Assembly: GCA_036566745.1 (NCBI GenBank)
Contig: DATCVR010000186.1
Span: 1-38,947 of the forward strand
DNA length: 38,947 nucleotides
Direction of reading: 5' to 3'
Source of the DNA: DATCVR01 sp036566745
GTDB taxonomy: Bacteria; Actinomycetota; Actinomycetes; Jiangellales; Jiangellaceae
The position numbers and the translations under genes were made by a program. Shown here in pieces: positions 22,596 through 31,538 of this stretch (position 1 is its first letter; each line of letters opens with the position of its first letter). Under the pieces are notes generated by a model. That model was not told where the DNA came from, did no database searches, and saw nothing but the letters and a program-made list of their open reading frames with translations.

Positions 22596-24534
22596 GACCA
22601 GCCTGACCGAGCGGCTGCTCCATGCAGCCGGCGTCATCGACGAGATCGGCAGCGTCGACGACGGCAACACCCAGACCGACTCCCTGGCACTGGAGCGGCA
22701 ACGCGGCATCACCATCAAGTCCGCCGTCGTGTCCTTCGCCCTCGACGACCTCACGGTCAACCTGATCGACACGCCCGGCCACCCGGACTTCATCGCCGAG
22801 GTCGAACGGGTGCTGAGCGTGCTCGACGGTGCCGTGCTCGTGGTGTCCGCCGTCGAGGGCGTGCAGGCCCAGACCCGTGTCCTGATGCGCACGCTGCGCC
22901 GGCTGCGCATTCCCACCCTGGTCTTCGTGAACAAGATCGACCGTGGCGGGGCGGACGAGCACCGCGTGGTGCGGGCCATCGCCGCGAAGCTGGCGCCCAC
23001 CGTCGTGCCGATGGGATCTGTCGCCGAACGCGGCACCCGCGGCGCGTCCTTCGCGCCCTACTCCGGTGCCGACTCCGGGTTCACGACCGGGCTGGTCGAG
23101 CTCCTGGCCGAGCACGACGATGCCCTCCTGGCCTCCTACGTCCACGACGAGGCGACGGTCTCGTACGGCCGGCTCCGACACGAGCTGGCCGCCCAGACCC
23201 GGCGGGGGCTGGTGCACCCGGTCTACTTCGGCTCGGCGATCACCGCCGCGGGCATGGAGGCGCTGGTCACGGGCATCAAGGAGCTGTTGCCCGCAACCGA
23301 GGGCGAGGCCGGCGGCCCGGCCTCGGGCACCGTCTTCAAGATCGAACGCGGCCCGGCGGGGGAGAAGATCGCCTACGTCCGGATGTTCTCGGGAACGCTG
23401 CGCACGCGGGACCGGCTGCGGTTCCGTGAAGACGTCGAGGAGAAGGTCACCGCGATCAGCGTCTTCGACACCGGCTCGGCCGTCCGGCGCGGATCGGTCG
23501 TTGCGGGGCAGATCGGCCAGCTCTGGGGCCTGAGCCGGGTCCGGATCGGCGACGCGATCGGCTCGCCGCGCACCCGCGCGCCGCAGCGCCAGTTCGCTCC
23601 GCCCACGCTGGAGACGGTCGTCGTGCCGCGCCGGCCGGTCGACCGCCGTGCGCTCCACGTCGCGCTCGCCCAGCTTGCCGAGCAGGACCCGCTGATCAAT
23701 GTCCGGCTGGACGAGATCCGCCGGGAGATCTCTGTCTCGCTCTACGGCGAGGTGCAGAAGGAGGTTATCCAGGCGACGCTGGCCGACGAGTTCGGCGTGG
23801 AGGTCGGCTTCCGGGAGACCACGACGATCTGCATCGAGCGGCCGGCCGGTACCGGTGCGGCGGTAGAGGTGATCGCGAAGGACCCCAATCCGTTCCTGGC
23901 CACCGTGGGGCTGCGCGTCGATCCGGCACCGGTCGGCAGCGGCGTGGAGTTCCGGCTGGAGGTCGAGCTCGGGTCGATGCCGTTCGCGTTCGTCAAGGCG
24001 GTCGAGGAGACCGTGCACGAGACGCTGCGGCAGGGGATCCACGGCTGGCAGGTCACGGACTGCACGGTCACGATGACGCACTCCGGGTACTGGGCGCGGC
24101 AGAGCCATGCCCACGGCAGCTTCGACAAGAGCATGTCGAGCACTGCCGGCGACTTCCGCCTGCTGACGCCGCTGGTCCTGATGAGCGCGCTGCAGCGGGC
24201 CGGCACGCAGGTGTACGAGCCGATGCACGGGTTCCAACTGGAGGTCCCGGCCGCGGCGTTCGGATCGGTCCTGCCGGTGCTGGCGGGGCTGCGGGCGACG
24301 CTGCGAGCGCCGGAGCCGCGGGGCTCGTCGTACCTGCTGGAGGGGGAGATCCCGGCCGCGCGCGTGCACGAGCTGAAGCAGCAGTTGCCGACGCTGACCA
24401 GCGGCGAGGGTGAGCTCGAGTCCGCGTTCGAGCGCTACCAGCCGGTACAGGAGGCGATCCCGACGCGATCCCGGACCGACCACAACCCGCTCAACCGCAA
24501 GGAGTACCTCCTGCATGTGGTGCGTCGGGTCTAG
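22549..24534 (+). CDS. otr(A): Tetracycline-resistance-type ribosomal protection GTPase (OtrA/TetM-like)
   Basis: This 661-residue, EF-G-like GTPase binds the ribosome and dislodges tetracycline-type drugs. G1 AHVDAGKT is at residues 10-17, the switch I block RGITI at 52-56, G3 DTPGH at 74-78 and G4 NKID at 128-131. Domains II-V follow in normal order, and the length matches OtrA (about 660) rather than EF-G (about 700). In domain IV the drug-facing loop reads SMSSTAGDFRLLTP; TetM has a Ser-Pro-Val turn there, so the detail differs but resembles actinobacterial OtrA-type proteins as I recall them. Start ATG 22549 has GGAGG 12 nt upstream, inside a leader ORF. Such proteins may give tetracycline resistance or serve general ribosome rescue; the symbol is by resemblance. 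Confidence 0.88.
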   Translation: MRTLNLGILAHVDAGKTSLTERLLHAAGVIDEIGSVDDGNTQTDSLALERQRGITIKSAVVSFALDDLTVNLIDTPGHPDFIAEVERVLSVLDGAVLVVSAVEGVQAQTRVLMRTLRRLRIPTLVFVNKIDRGGADEHRVVRAIAAKLAPTVVPMGSVAERGTRGASFAPYSGADSGFTTGLVELLAEHDDALLASYVHDEATVSYGRLRHELAAQTRRGLVHPVYFGSAITAAGMEALVTGIKELLPATEGEAGGPASGTVFKIERGPAGEKIAYVRMFSGTLRTRDRLRFREDVEEKVTAISVFDTGSAVRRGSVVAGQIGQLWGLSRVRIGDAIGSPRTRAPQRQFAPPTLETVVVPRRPVDRRALHVALAQLAEQDPLINVRLDEIRREISVSLYGEVQKEVIQATLADEFGVEVGFRETTTICIERPAGTGAAVEVIAKDPNPFLATVGLRVDPAPVGSGVEFRLEVELGSMPFAFVKAVEETVHETLRQGIHGWQVTDCTVTMTHSGYWARQSHAHGSFDKSMSSTAGDFRLLTPLVLMSALQRAGTQVYEPMHGFQLEVPAAAFGSVLPVLAGLRATLRAPEPRGSSYLLEGEIPAARVHELKQQLPTLTSGEGELESAFERYQPVQEAIPTRSRTDHNPLNRKEYLLHVVRRV

Positions 24535-24590
24535 CGAGATCCACCTGCCGGTGCCGGGGGCCACGGCCGCGCCCCAGGCAGCGGGCTGAC

Positions 24591-24596
24591 TAGCCT
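24591..24596 (+). promoter_or_regulatory. Candidate -10 element for a leaderless SARP transcript
   Basis: TAGCCT fits the actinobacterial TANNNT -10 form and ends exactly 6 nt before GTG 24603. No SD precedes that GTG, so a leaderless message is likely. Confidence 0.4.
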
Positions 24597-24602
24597 GAGC
24601 CG

Positions 24603-27600
24603 GTGACCATCGAGCTGACACTGCTGTCGCGGGTGTCCTACCGTGGCCAGGAGATCACCGGCCCACGGTTGCGTGGTCTCCTCGCCCTCCTCGCCGACGA
24701 CCTGCGCGCAGGCTGCAGCATCGCCCGCCTGGTCGAGGGGCTCTGGCCCGAGGAGCAGCCGGACAACCCGACCAAGGCGCTCCAGGTCCTGGTGTCCCGT
24801 GCCCGGTCACAGCTGGGTTCCGACGTCATCGCGAGCACCCCCACCGGGTACCGCCTGGCGCTGGGTGAGGACCAGGTCGACGCCTCCGCGGCGCTGCTCC
24901 ACGCGACGACGAGCGCGCAGCGTTCCCGGGCCGGCGACCACGCGACCGCGCTGGAGCATGCCGAGGCCGGGCTCGCGCTGTGGGACGGCGATCCGGGCCG
25001 GGACGGGACGGCCGACGGATCCGCCTCCGACGACCCGGTGCAGGTGCTGCGCGCGGAGCGGACGCCGACGTACGGCACGCTGGCCCGGGCCCGAGCACTC
25101 GCTCTCGCGAGGCTCGGCCGCCACGCCGAGGCGATCGAGCCGCTCGCCGAGCTGTTCGCCGAACGGCCTCGGGACGAGGAGATCCTGCTCGACCTCCTGC
25201 GCAGCGAGGCGGCCACGGCGGGCCCGTCGGCGGCCCTGACCCGGTACGACGAGTACCGCCGGTCGTTGCGCGACGAGCTCGGCGCCGATCCGGGCGCAGC
25301 GCTCCAGGCGGGGTACCAGCAGCTGCTGCAGAGCGAGACGCCAGCGGTCCGGCACGGCATCCCCCACGAGCCCAATCCGCTGCTCGGTCGCGCCGACGAC
25401 ATCGACGCGGTGACGAACCTGCTGCGCACCTCCCGGGTCACCTCGATCGTCGGTCCCGGAGGGCTGGGCAAGACGCGGCTGGCCCAGATCGTCAGCCGCG
25501 AGGCCGAGCAGCGCATCGTGCACCTGGTCGCCCTGGCCGGGATCGCCACCGACGACGATGTCGTGCGCGAGGTGGCGTCGGCCCTCGGGGTCGGCGAGTC
25601 CCGGCTCCCGATCAGCCACCTCGCCATCCCGACCGACGTCCTCACCGGCATCGCGGGCGCCCTGGGGCCGGGACCTGCCCTGCTGGTGCTCGACAACTGC
25701 GAGCACGTCCTGCGTGGCGCCGCCGAGCTGGTGCGGGCCCTGGTGTCGATGACGCGCGACCTGCGGGTGCTCACCACCAGCCGGTCTCCTCTGGGCCTGT
25801 CGTCCGAGGCGGTGTACCTGCTGCCGGAGCTCGACCTGTCGACGACTGTCGACCTGTTCGGACAGCGGGCCAGGGCGGCGCGTCCCGGCGTGGAACTTCC
25901 CGCCGACGCCGTCGCAGCGCTGGCCGGGCACCTCGACGGGCTCCCGCTGGCGGTGGAGCTGGCGGCGGCGCGGGTGCGGGTCATGTCGGTCCCGGAGATC
26001 GCCCGTCGCCTGGAGGACGGCTTCGCCGTGTTGCGGGGAGGCGCGCGGGACGCCCCGCAGCGGCATCAGGCGCTCCACGCCGTGGTCGACTGGAGCTGGA
26101 ACCTCCTCGAACCCGGCGGCCAGGCGGCGATGCGTGCCCTGTCGGTCTACACCGGCGGGTTCACCGCGGACGCCGCCGAACGCCTGCTGGACGACGCGGA
26201 CGCGTTGCTGATCCTGGAAGACCTGGTCGACCAGTCACTGCTCAAGGTGGCCGACACCGCGACCGGCATCCGCTTCCAGATGCTCGAGACCGTCCGCGAG
26301 TACAGCGCGGAGCGCCGGGAAGCCGCCGGGGAGGACGACCTCGTGTCCGAGCGGTTCCTCGCCTGGGCCCGCGAGTTCGGCCTGGCGCACCACGAGTCGA
26401 TCTTCGGGCCCGATCCGTTCCGGTGCGCGGACCGGATCAGGACCGAACAGGACAACCTGCTGCAGGCGCTCCGGTGGGGGGTCGCCCGCGCCGACGGCGG
26501 CACGGTCGCCGCGGTGGCGGCGCTGCTCGGCGGCCTGTGGATGGTCGAATCGAACTACAACCGCCTCGGCTCGCAGTCCCAGGACGTCTTCCGGATCCTG
26601 TCGCACTACCGGCCTGAGCCCGACCTGGTCGAGGTGACGCGGACGGCCGCGACGGTGTCGGTCATGTACACGTTCCTCCTCGAGCGGCCCCGGGCCGTGC
26701 GCGCGATGGTGGTCCTGCGCAGGCTTCCACCGGCCCCGCCGAACACGCTGATCCGGGCCAGCGCGATCGTGCTCACCGCCTTGTGGGAGGGGGACTCGCG
26801 TGGGTCGGGGCTCCAGGAGCTCTGCGACAGCGACGAGCCGCTGTTGGCCGGCGCGGCCAACGGCGCGGCCAGCTACCTCCGCGAGGGCGAAGGCGACCTG
26901 GAGGGCGCGCTGGAGGCGTCCAGGCGGATGACGTTCGGCGACGCGGCGACCCCGTGGCTGCGGATCATCGGCCAGTCGCGGCTCGGCGAGCTGTGCGTGC
27001 AGGCCGGGCGTAGTGACGAGGCGCGACGTCATCTGATGTCGGCCGTGGCGACGCTGACCGAGCTCGGTGCTCGCCCCGAGATGCTCGACGAGTTCCGGGT
27101 GGGGCTGGTGCTCGTCTCCCTGCAGCGCGGTGCGGTCGACGAGGCGGAGGACTGGCTCGACCAGACGTCGCAGAACCACGCGGACGTCGAGATCGGCAAC
27201 CTCACCTTCGACCTCGGCGTCCGTGCGGAGATCGCGCTCGCGCGGGGGCAGGTCGACCTCGGCCTCGGCCTGTGGCGGCGAGCGGTCGACCGCCTGCGGA
27301 ACACCGAGGGCCCGGTCTTCGGATTCGAGAGCGTCCGGAATCCCTGGGCCCTGGAGATCGAGTCCGTGACGGTGATCGCCCACGCGCACCACGGCCGGCT
27401 CGACCTGGTCGAGGAGCTCACGAGCGACCTGCCGGACACGGTGTCGGAGCTGCTCTCCACGCCGCCCGGCACATTGCCGCCGGCGGTCATGGAGTTCCCG
27501 ATCTGCGGTGCGCAGCTCCTGGCCCTCGCCATGGTCGACCTCGACCGCGGCGACACGGCCTCGGGGACCCGGCTGATCGCCCTGGCCGAGCGGTTCGCCT

Positions 27601-27779
27601 TCGTGCGGAACTTCCAGCCGACCATGTCCCCCGAGCGGGCCCGCCGGACGGCCGAGCACGCAGACGGGCCGGCGTACGACGACGCCGTGTCGTCGTACGC
27701 CGGCCTGAGTCGCGACGAGCTGCGGTCCGCCGCGCAGGTGGTGCTCGAAGCGCGGCCTAGCGCGAGGGGTCGCGGTTGA
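24603..27779 (+). CDS. AfsR/SARP-type regulator: winged helix, BTAD, NB-ARC ATPase and TPR-like C-terminus
   Basis: A 1058-residue transcriptional regulator. Residues 1-90 form an OmpR-like winged helix (ALQVLVSRARSQLG is the recognition helix). Residues 95-245 are the bacterial transcriptional activation domain (BTAD), ending SLRDELGADPGAALQAGYQQ. A STAND/NB-ARC ATPase follows, with Walker A GPGGLGKT at 284-291 and Walker B LLVLDNCEH at 360-368; TTSRSPLGL (sensor) and LDGLPLAVELAAARV come next. The C-terminal 500 residues are helical repeats of TPR type. SARP proteins of this size usually activate secondary-metabolite or export genes after ligand and ATP binding. It converges on, and overlaps by 23 bp, a DrrAB-like ABC exporter; no biosynthetic cluster is visible. 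Confidence 0.93.
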   Translation: MTIELTLLSRVSYRGQEITGPRLRGLLALLADDLRAGCSIARLVEGLWPEEQPDNPTKALQVLVSRARSQLGSDVIASTPTGYRLALGEDQVDASAALLHATTSAQRSRAGDHATALEHAEAGLALWDGDPGRDGTADGSASDDPVQVLRAERTPTYGTLARARALALARLGRHAEAIEPLAELFAERPRDEEILLDLLRSEAATAGPSAALTRYDEYRRSLRDELGADPGAALQAGYQQLLQSETPAVRHGIPHEPNPLLGRADDIDAVTNLLRTSRVTSIVGPGGLGKTRLAQIVSREAEQRIVHLVALAGIATDDDVVREVASALGVGESRLPISHLAIPTDVLTGIAGALGPGPALLVLDNCEHVLRGAAELVRALVSMTRDLRVLTTSRSPLGLSSEAVYLLPELDLSTTVDLFGQRARAARPGVELPADAVAALAGHLDGLPLAVELAAARVRVMSVPEIARRLEDGFAVLRGGARDAPQRHQALHAVVDWSWNLLEPGGQAAMRALSVYTGGFTADAAERLLDDADALLILEDLVDQSLLKVADTATGIRFQMLETVREYSAERREAAGEDDLVSERFLAWAREFGLAHHESIFGPDPFRCADRIRTEQDNLLQALRWGVARADGGTVAAVAALLGGLWMVESNYNRLGSQSQDVFRILSHYRPEPDLVEVTRTAATVSVMYTFLLERPRAVRAMVVLRRLPPAPPNTLIRASAIVLTALWEGDSRGSGLQELCDSDEPLLAGAANGAASYLREGEGDLEGALEASRRMTFGDAATPWLRIIGQSRLGELCVQAGRSDEARRHLMSAVATLTELGARPEMLDEFRVGLVLVSLQRGAVDEAEDWLDQTSQNHADVEIGNLTFDLGVRAEIALARGQVDLGLGLWRRAVDRLRNTEGPVFGFESVRNPWALEIESVTVIAHAHHGRLDLVEELTSDLPDTVSELLSTPPGTLPPAVMEFPICGAQLLALAMVDLDRGDTASGTRLIALAERFAFVRNFQPTMSPERARRTAEHADGPAYDDAVSSYAGLSRDELRSAAQVVLEARPSARGRG

Positions 27780-28548
27780 ACAGCTTCTTCGCCCAGAGGT
27801 AGCTGCCCAGGGCGATGACCGCGCACCAGGCGACCGAGAGGACGCCGCTGTTGCCGATCGGGGTCCCCATCAGCAGGCCGCGCACCGTCTCGATGAACGG
27901 GGTGAAGGGCTGGTACTCGGCGAACCACTGCATCGCGGTGGGCATCGAGTCGGTCGGGACGAACGCGCTGCCGAGGAACGGCAGGAGGATCAGCGGCATC
28001 GGGAGGTTGCTCGCACTCTCGACGGTCTTGGCCACCAGGCCGAGCGCGACCGACAGCCAGACGAGTGCGAAGGTGATCATCGCCAGCACCCCGACGGTCG
28101 CGAGCCACTCGGTGGGGGTGGCGGTGGGCCGGAACCCGACGAGCAGCGCCACACCGAGGACGACGGCCATGCTGAACAGCGTCTGGACCATGCTCCCGAC
28201 GACGTGCCCGGTCAGCACCGAGACACGCGCGATGTTCATGGTGCGGAACCGGGCGATGATGCCCTCGGTCATGTCCATGGCGACCGAGATCGCCGTCCCT
28301 TGGGCCGCGGCCGCCACGGTCATCAGGAGGATCCCTGGTGCCACGTAGTTGACGTAGGCGGCGCGCCCGCCAGACGTGCCGCCGAGACCGTCGCCCAGGG
28401 TGCCGCCGAAGACGTAGACGAACAGCAGGAGGAAGACGACCGGCATGCCGGCGAGCATCACCGTCAGGGACGGGTAGCGCTGCATGTGCCGCAGGCTGCG
28501 CCGCAGCATCGTCGCCGAGTCGGTCAGGGCGAGGGACACGGTGCTCAT
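27757..28548 (-). CDS. ABC-2 type exporter permease (DrrB-like)
   Basis: This 263-residue integral membrane protein starts at ATG 28548, overlapping the ATPase stop by 4 bp (ATGA). Six helices can be seen, from TVMLAGMPVVFLLLFVYVFG to the last, VLSVAWCAVIALGSYLWAKK. The ABC-2 signature region is around MDMTEGIIARFRTMNIARVS, with ESASNLPMPLILLPFLGSAF and QWFAEYQPFTPFIETVRGLL in the second half. It forms the membrane pore of a DrrAB-type exporter, which expels lipophilic drugs or lipids. Its 3' end overlaps the 3' end of the SARP gene by 23 bp on the other strand. Confidence 0.92.
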   Translation of the reverse strand: MSTVSLALTDSATMLRRSLRHMQRYPSLTVMLAGMPVVFLLLFVYVFGGTLGDGLGGTSGGRAAYVNYVAPGILLMTVAAAAQGTAISVAMDMTEGIIARFRTMNIARVSVLTGHVVGSMVQTLFSMAVVLGVALLVGFRPTATPTEWLATVGVLAMITFALVWLSVALGLVAKTVESASNLPMPLILLPFLGSAFVPTDSMPTAMQWFAEYQPFTPFIETVRGLLMGTPIGNSGVLSVAWCAVIALGSYLWAKKLFNRDPSR

Positions 28549-29504
28549 CGCACGGCCTCCTTGTCGTTGTCGGGCTGGCCGGTGAGGGTGAAGAAGACGT
28601 CGTCGAGGTCGGGCGTGTGGATCGACAGCCCGTCGACCTCGATCGATTCGTCGTCGAGCCGGTCGAGCAGGGCCTTCAACGACCGGACGCTGCCGTCGCT
28701 CGGGACCTGCAGCGTGAGCGCGTCGTCGTCGCGGGTGGCCGCACCGATCGTGTGAGCGGCCGACTCGAGCCCGCGGGCGTCGGCGAACTGCAGGCGGATG
28801 TGACCGCCGGGGATGAGTCGCTTGAGCTCGTCCGCGGTGCCCTCGGCGACCAGCTTCCCGTGGTCGAGGAGCGCGATCCGGTTGGCGAGCTCGTCCGCCT
28901 CCTCCAGGTACTGCGTGGTCAGCAGGATCGTGACGCCGTCGGCCACGAGGTCGCGGACGATCTGCCACATGGCGTGCCGGCTGCGCGGGTCGAGGCCCGT
29001 GGTCGGCTCGTCGAGGAAGATGATGCGCGGGTCGCCGACCAGCGTCATGGCGAGGTCGAGCCGGCGCATCATGCCGCCGGAGAAGGTCGAGGCCGGCTTC
29101 TTGGCCGCGTCGACGAGGTCGAACTGTCCGAGCAGCTCGGCCGCTCGACGCCGGCCCGCGGCGCGGCCGAGATGGCGCAGGTCCGCCATCAGGATGAGGT
29201 TCTCCTCGGCGGTGAGGAGCTTGTCCACCGCGGAGAACTGGCCGGTCACGCCGATCGTGTCGCGGACCGCGTCCGGGTCCTCGGCCACGTCGTGGCCGCC
29301 GACCCGCACCGTGCCGCCGTCGGCGGTGATGAGGGTGGACAGGATCTGCACCGCCGTGGTCTTGCCGGCGCCGTTGGGCCCGAGCAGGGCGAAGATCGTG
29401 CCTTGGGGAACGTTCAGATCGATGCCGTCGAGCACGAGCTTGTCGCCGTACGACTTGCGCAGCCCGGTCGCCGCGATCGCGAGCTGGGATCGGGAGATTG
29501 TCAT
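28545..29504 (-). CDS. ABC exporter ATP-binding protein (DrrA-like)
   Basis: This 319-residue ATPase starts at ATG 29504 behind GGAGGGG on the minus strand (MTISRSQLAIAATGLRKSYG); an upstream ATG in frame lacks this support. Walker A GPNGAGKTT is at about 45-53. The Q-loop is in VTGQFSAVDKLLT, the ABC signature in FSGGMMRRLDLAMTL, Walker B in IIFLDEPTTGLDPRSR, and the switch His is replaced by Gln in LLTTQYLEEADEL, as is common in DrrA proteins. The C-terminal 90 residues are the DrrA-type extension. It powers the permease encoded immediately downstream. The 236-bp gap upstream carries its promoter but no clear operator. Confidence 0.94.
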   Translation of the reverse strand: MTISRSQLAIAATGLRKSYGDKLVLDGIDLNVPQGTIFALLGPNGAGKTTAVQILSTLITADGGTVRVGGHDVAEDPDAVRDTIGVTGQFSAVDKLLTAEENLILMADLRHLGRAAGRRRAAELLGQFDLVDAAKKPASTFSGGMMRRLDLAMTLVGDPRIIFLDEPTTGLDPRSRHAMWQIVRDLVADGVTILLTTQYLEEADELANRIALLDHGKLVAEGTADELKRLIPGGHIRLQFADARGLESAAHTIGAATRDDDALTLQVPSDGSVRSLKALLDRLDDESIEVDGLSIHTPDLDDVFFTLTGQPDNDKEAVR

Positions 29505-29740
29505 GTCCCCTCCTTCCGTCACTGTGGCGCTGGTGGCCACGACCTCGCTGAGCGTGCCCGGCGCGGGTTTTACCGTGGCTTCATCGCGGTATCGGCCGCT
29601 TTCACCGGGGCATCACGGGCTGAGGAGGTGCGCTGACGGTGTGAAACGGCTGTTCCCACAGCGACACCGATCGCACACCGTTGATGTACCGGAGGCACAA
29701 CGTGCCGGATCTTCGTGCGCGGGGTGAGCCCGGCCGTGCA

Positions 29741-30931
29741 TCAGTCGGGGAGCAGCGGCACCGCCACGCCCGGGTCGCGGCCGATCAGCACGGCGCGGGT
29801 GATGGCCGACGAACCGAACCGCTCGCGGACGGTGTCGATGCTGAGGTCGAGGGCCTCGGCGCGATGGGTGTCGAAGGGCAGCTCGAGCTGGGTGGTGTGG
29901 GCGTCGTCGAGGTTGCCGAGCGCGACGCCCACGAGGGTGAGTCCGCGGGTGCGGATCATCGGCTGGGCGGCCCTCAACAGCGACCGCGCGGTGGCCTGGA
30001 GCACGTCGGTGTGGGAGGTGGCCTGGGCCAGGGTGTGGGACCGGGTGGCGCGGGTGAAGTCGTCGAAACGCAGGCGGAGCACGACGGTGCGGCACACGCG
30101 GTGCGCCTTGCGCAGTCGACGGGCCACGCGGTCGACGAGGGCGAGGAGCGCGGCCTCGACGGCCTCGGCGGACCGAGGCGACCGGCCGAGCGCGCGCTGG
30201 GCTCCGATCGACCGCCGGCGACGGCCGACCTGGACGGCGCGCGGATCGCGGTTGTGGGCCAGCGCGTGGAGATGGCGCCCCGAGGCCCGCCCGATCATCG
30301 AGACCAGCGACCCTTCGGCGAGCTGCGCGACCTGGCCGACCGTGACGATGCCGCGCTCGCGCAGCTTGGCCGCGGTGACCGGGCCGACTCCCCAGAGCCG
30401 CTCCACCGGCAGCGGATGGAGGAAGTCGAGCTCGGCGTCGGGCGGGACCACGAGCAGGCCGTCGGGCTTGGCCACGCCGCTGGCGACCTTGGCCAGGAAC
30501 TTCGTGCGCGCCACCCCGACCGTGATGGGAAGCCCGACCCGCCGCATCACCTCGTGGCGCAGCCGGGCGGCGATGTCGACCGGCGTGCCGCGGATCCGGC
30601 GCAACCCGCCCACGTCGAGGAACGCCTCGTCGATGGACAGCCCTTCGACCAGCGGTGTGGTGTCGTCGAACACCGCGAACACGGCCTTGCTGGCATCGGA
30701 GTAGGCGGACATCCGCGGCGGGACGACCAGGGCCTGGGGGCACAGTCGCAGCGCCTGCCGCCCGCTCATGGCGGTGCGGACGCCGAAGGCCTTGGCCTCG
30801 TAGCTGGCCGCGAGCACGACTCCGCCCCCGACGATGACGGGCCGCCCCCGCAGCCGGGGATCGTCACGCTGCTCGACGGAGGCATAGAACGCGTCGAGGT
30901 CGGCGTGGAGGATCGATGCGTCGTCCGACAC
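29741..30931 (-). CDS. dinB: DNA polymerase IV (Y-family translesion polymerase)
   Basis: This 396-residue error-prone polymerase copies past damaged bases. From GTG 30931 the protein begins VSDDASILHADLDAFYASVE, with the first catalytic Asp and, at the steric-gate position, Tyr. SIDEAFLDVGG carries the remaining catalytic Asp/Glu pair. The thumb and little-finger domains follow (LWGVGPVTAAKLRERGIVTV is the helix-hairpin-helix). QLELPF near the C-terminus is a typical sliding-clamp-binding motif. GTG 30937 is two codons upstream; neither start has a clear SD. A perfect LexA box overlaps this start region, so SOS induction is expected. It stands alone, downstream of the SRPBCC gene on the same strand. 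Confidence 0.94.
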   Translation of the reverse strand: MSDDASILHADLDAFYASVEQRDDPRLRGRPVIVGGGVVLAASYEAKAFGVRTAMSGRQALRLCPQALVVPPRMSAYSDASKAVFAVFDDTTPLVEGLSIDEAFLDVGGLRRIRGTPVDIAARLRHEVMRRVGLPITVGVARTKFLAKVASGVAKPDGLLVVPPDAELDFLHPLPVERLWGVGPVTAAKLRERGIVTVGQVAQLAEGSLVSMIGRASGRHLHALAHNRDPRAVQVGRRRRSIGAQRALGRSPRSAEAVEAALLALVDRVARRLRKAHRVCRTVVLRLRFDDFTRATRSHTLAQATSHTDVLQATARSLLRAAQPMIRTRGLTLVGVALGNLDDAHTTQLELPFDTHRAEALDLSIDTVRERFGSSAITRAVLIGRDPGVAVPLLPD

Positions 30932-30944
30932 GAACACATGTTCG
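30931..30944. promoter_or_regulatory. LexA/SOS box at the dinB start
   Basis: CGAACACATGTTCG matches the actinobacterial and Gram-positive SOS consensus CGAAC-N4-GTTCG at every fixed position. It touches the dinB GTG at 30931, so bound LexA would block the promoter or the start of a nearly leaderless transcript. Confidence 0.8.
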
Positions 30945-31061
30945 CACGAGGGTCGGACGCATGGCGAGGATCGTTCTGGTCCTGGCGTCACCGAGCGGGC
31001 GCGGGGACCCGGCGCGCCCGCACCCGGTCTCCGCGCCCGCCGGATCTCGCCGCGGGTCGGC

Positions 31062-31538
31062 TCACTGCGCGGTCAGGAGCCGTTCGAGACGGTCCATCGA
31101 CTCGGCCGCGCCGTCGGACATGCCCGAGGCGACCATGCCGTCGCGGTCGGCGACGGACTGGAACACCGACTGGTTGGTCAGCGTGGTGCGGCCGCCGGAC
31201 TCCTCGAGGGTGACCGTTTCGAGCAGGACATGGCCGGGCATGCCCTCGAACTCGAAGGTCTGCACGACGCGGTCGACACTGCACTCGTGGATGACGCCGT
31301 GGAAGGCGAACTCGTTGCCCTCGGCGTCGCGGTGGACGAAGCGCCAGCGCCCGCCCGGCCGGGGCTCGTAGACGTCGACGACGGTCTCGTACTGCTCGGG
31401 ACCCCACCAGCTGGGGATGTGCTTCGGGTCGGTCATGACCGCGAAGACCAGCTCGCGGGGGGCGTCGAACGCGCGTGTGAGGGTGACGTCCTGGGCGCCC
31501 TGGGTGACGGCGAATCCGGTGGACTGGTTGGTGCTCAT
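31062..31538 (-). CDS. SRPBCC (AHSA1-like) START-fold protein
   Basis: A 158-residue protein from ATG 31538 (MSTNQSTGFAVTQGAQDVTL). Family features: LTRAFDAPRELVFAVMTDPK, then SWWGPEQYETVVDVYEPRPG, GRWRFVHRDAEGNEFAFHGV and VTLEESGGRTTLT, which together make the helix-grip fold of activator-of-Hsp90-like (AHSA1) proteins. Such genes very often lie directly behind ArsR genes, as here. Ligand and function are unknown; a hydrophobic pocket is expected. In the sequence as given, the ArsR frame runs into this gene without a stop; see the ArsR entry. Confidence 0.9.
   Translation of the reverse strand: MSTNQSTGFAVTQGAQDVTLTRAFDAPRELVFAVMTDPKHIPSWWGPEQYETVVDVYEPRPGGRWRFVHRDAEGNEFAFHGVIHECSVDRVVQTFEFEGMPGHVLLETVTLEESGGRTTLTNQSVFQSVADRDGMVASGMSDGAAESMDRLERLLTAQ

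Noticed and set aside
22519..24621. 700-codon open frame antisense to the ribosomal protection gene
   Set aside because: No domain, composition typical of antisense frames; the plus strand carries all GTPase motifs.
29636..29681. ACGGTGTG and CACACCGT inverted repeat upstream of the ABC exporter
   Set aside because: The arms are 30 bp apart and more than 130 bp from the ATPase start; too weak to call an operator or terminator.
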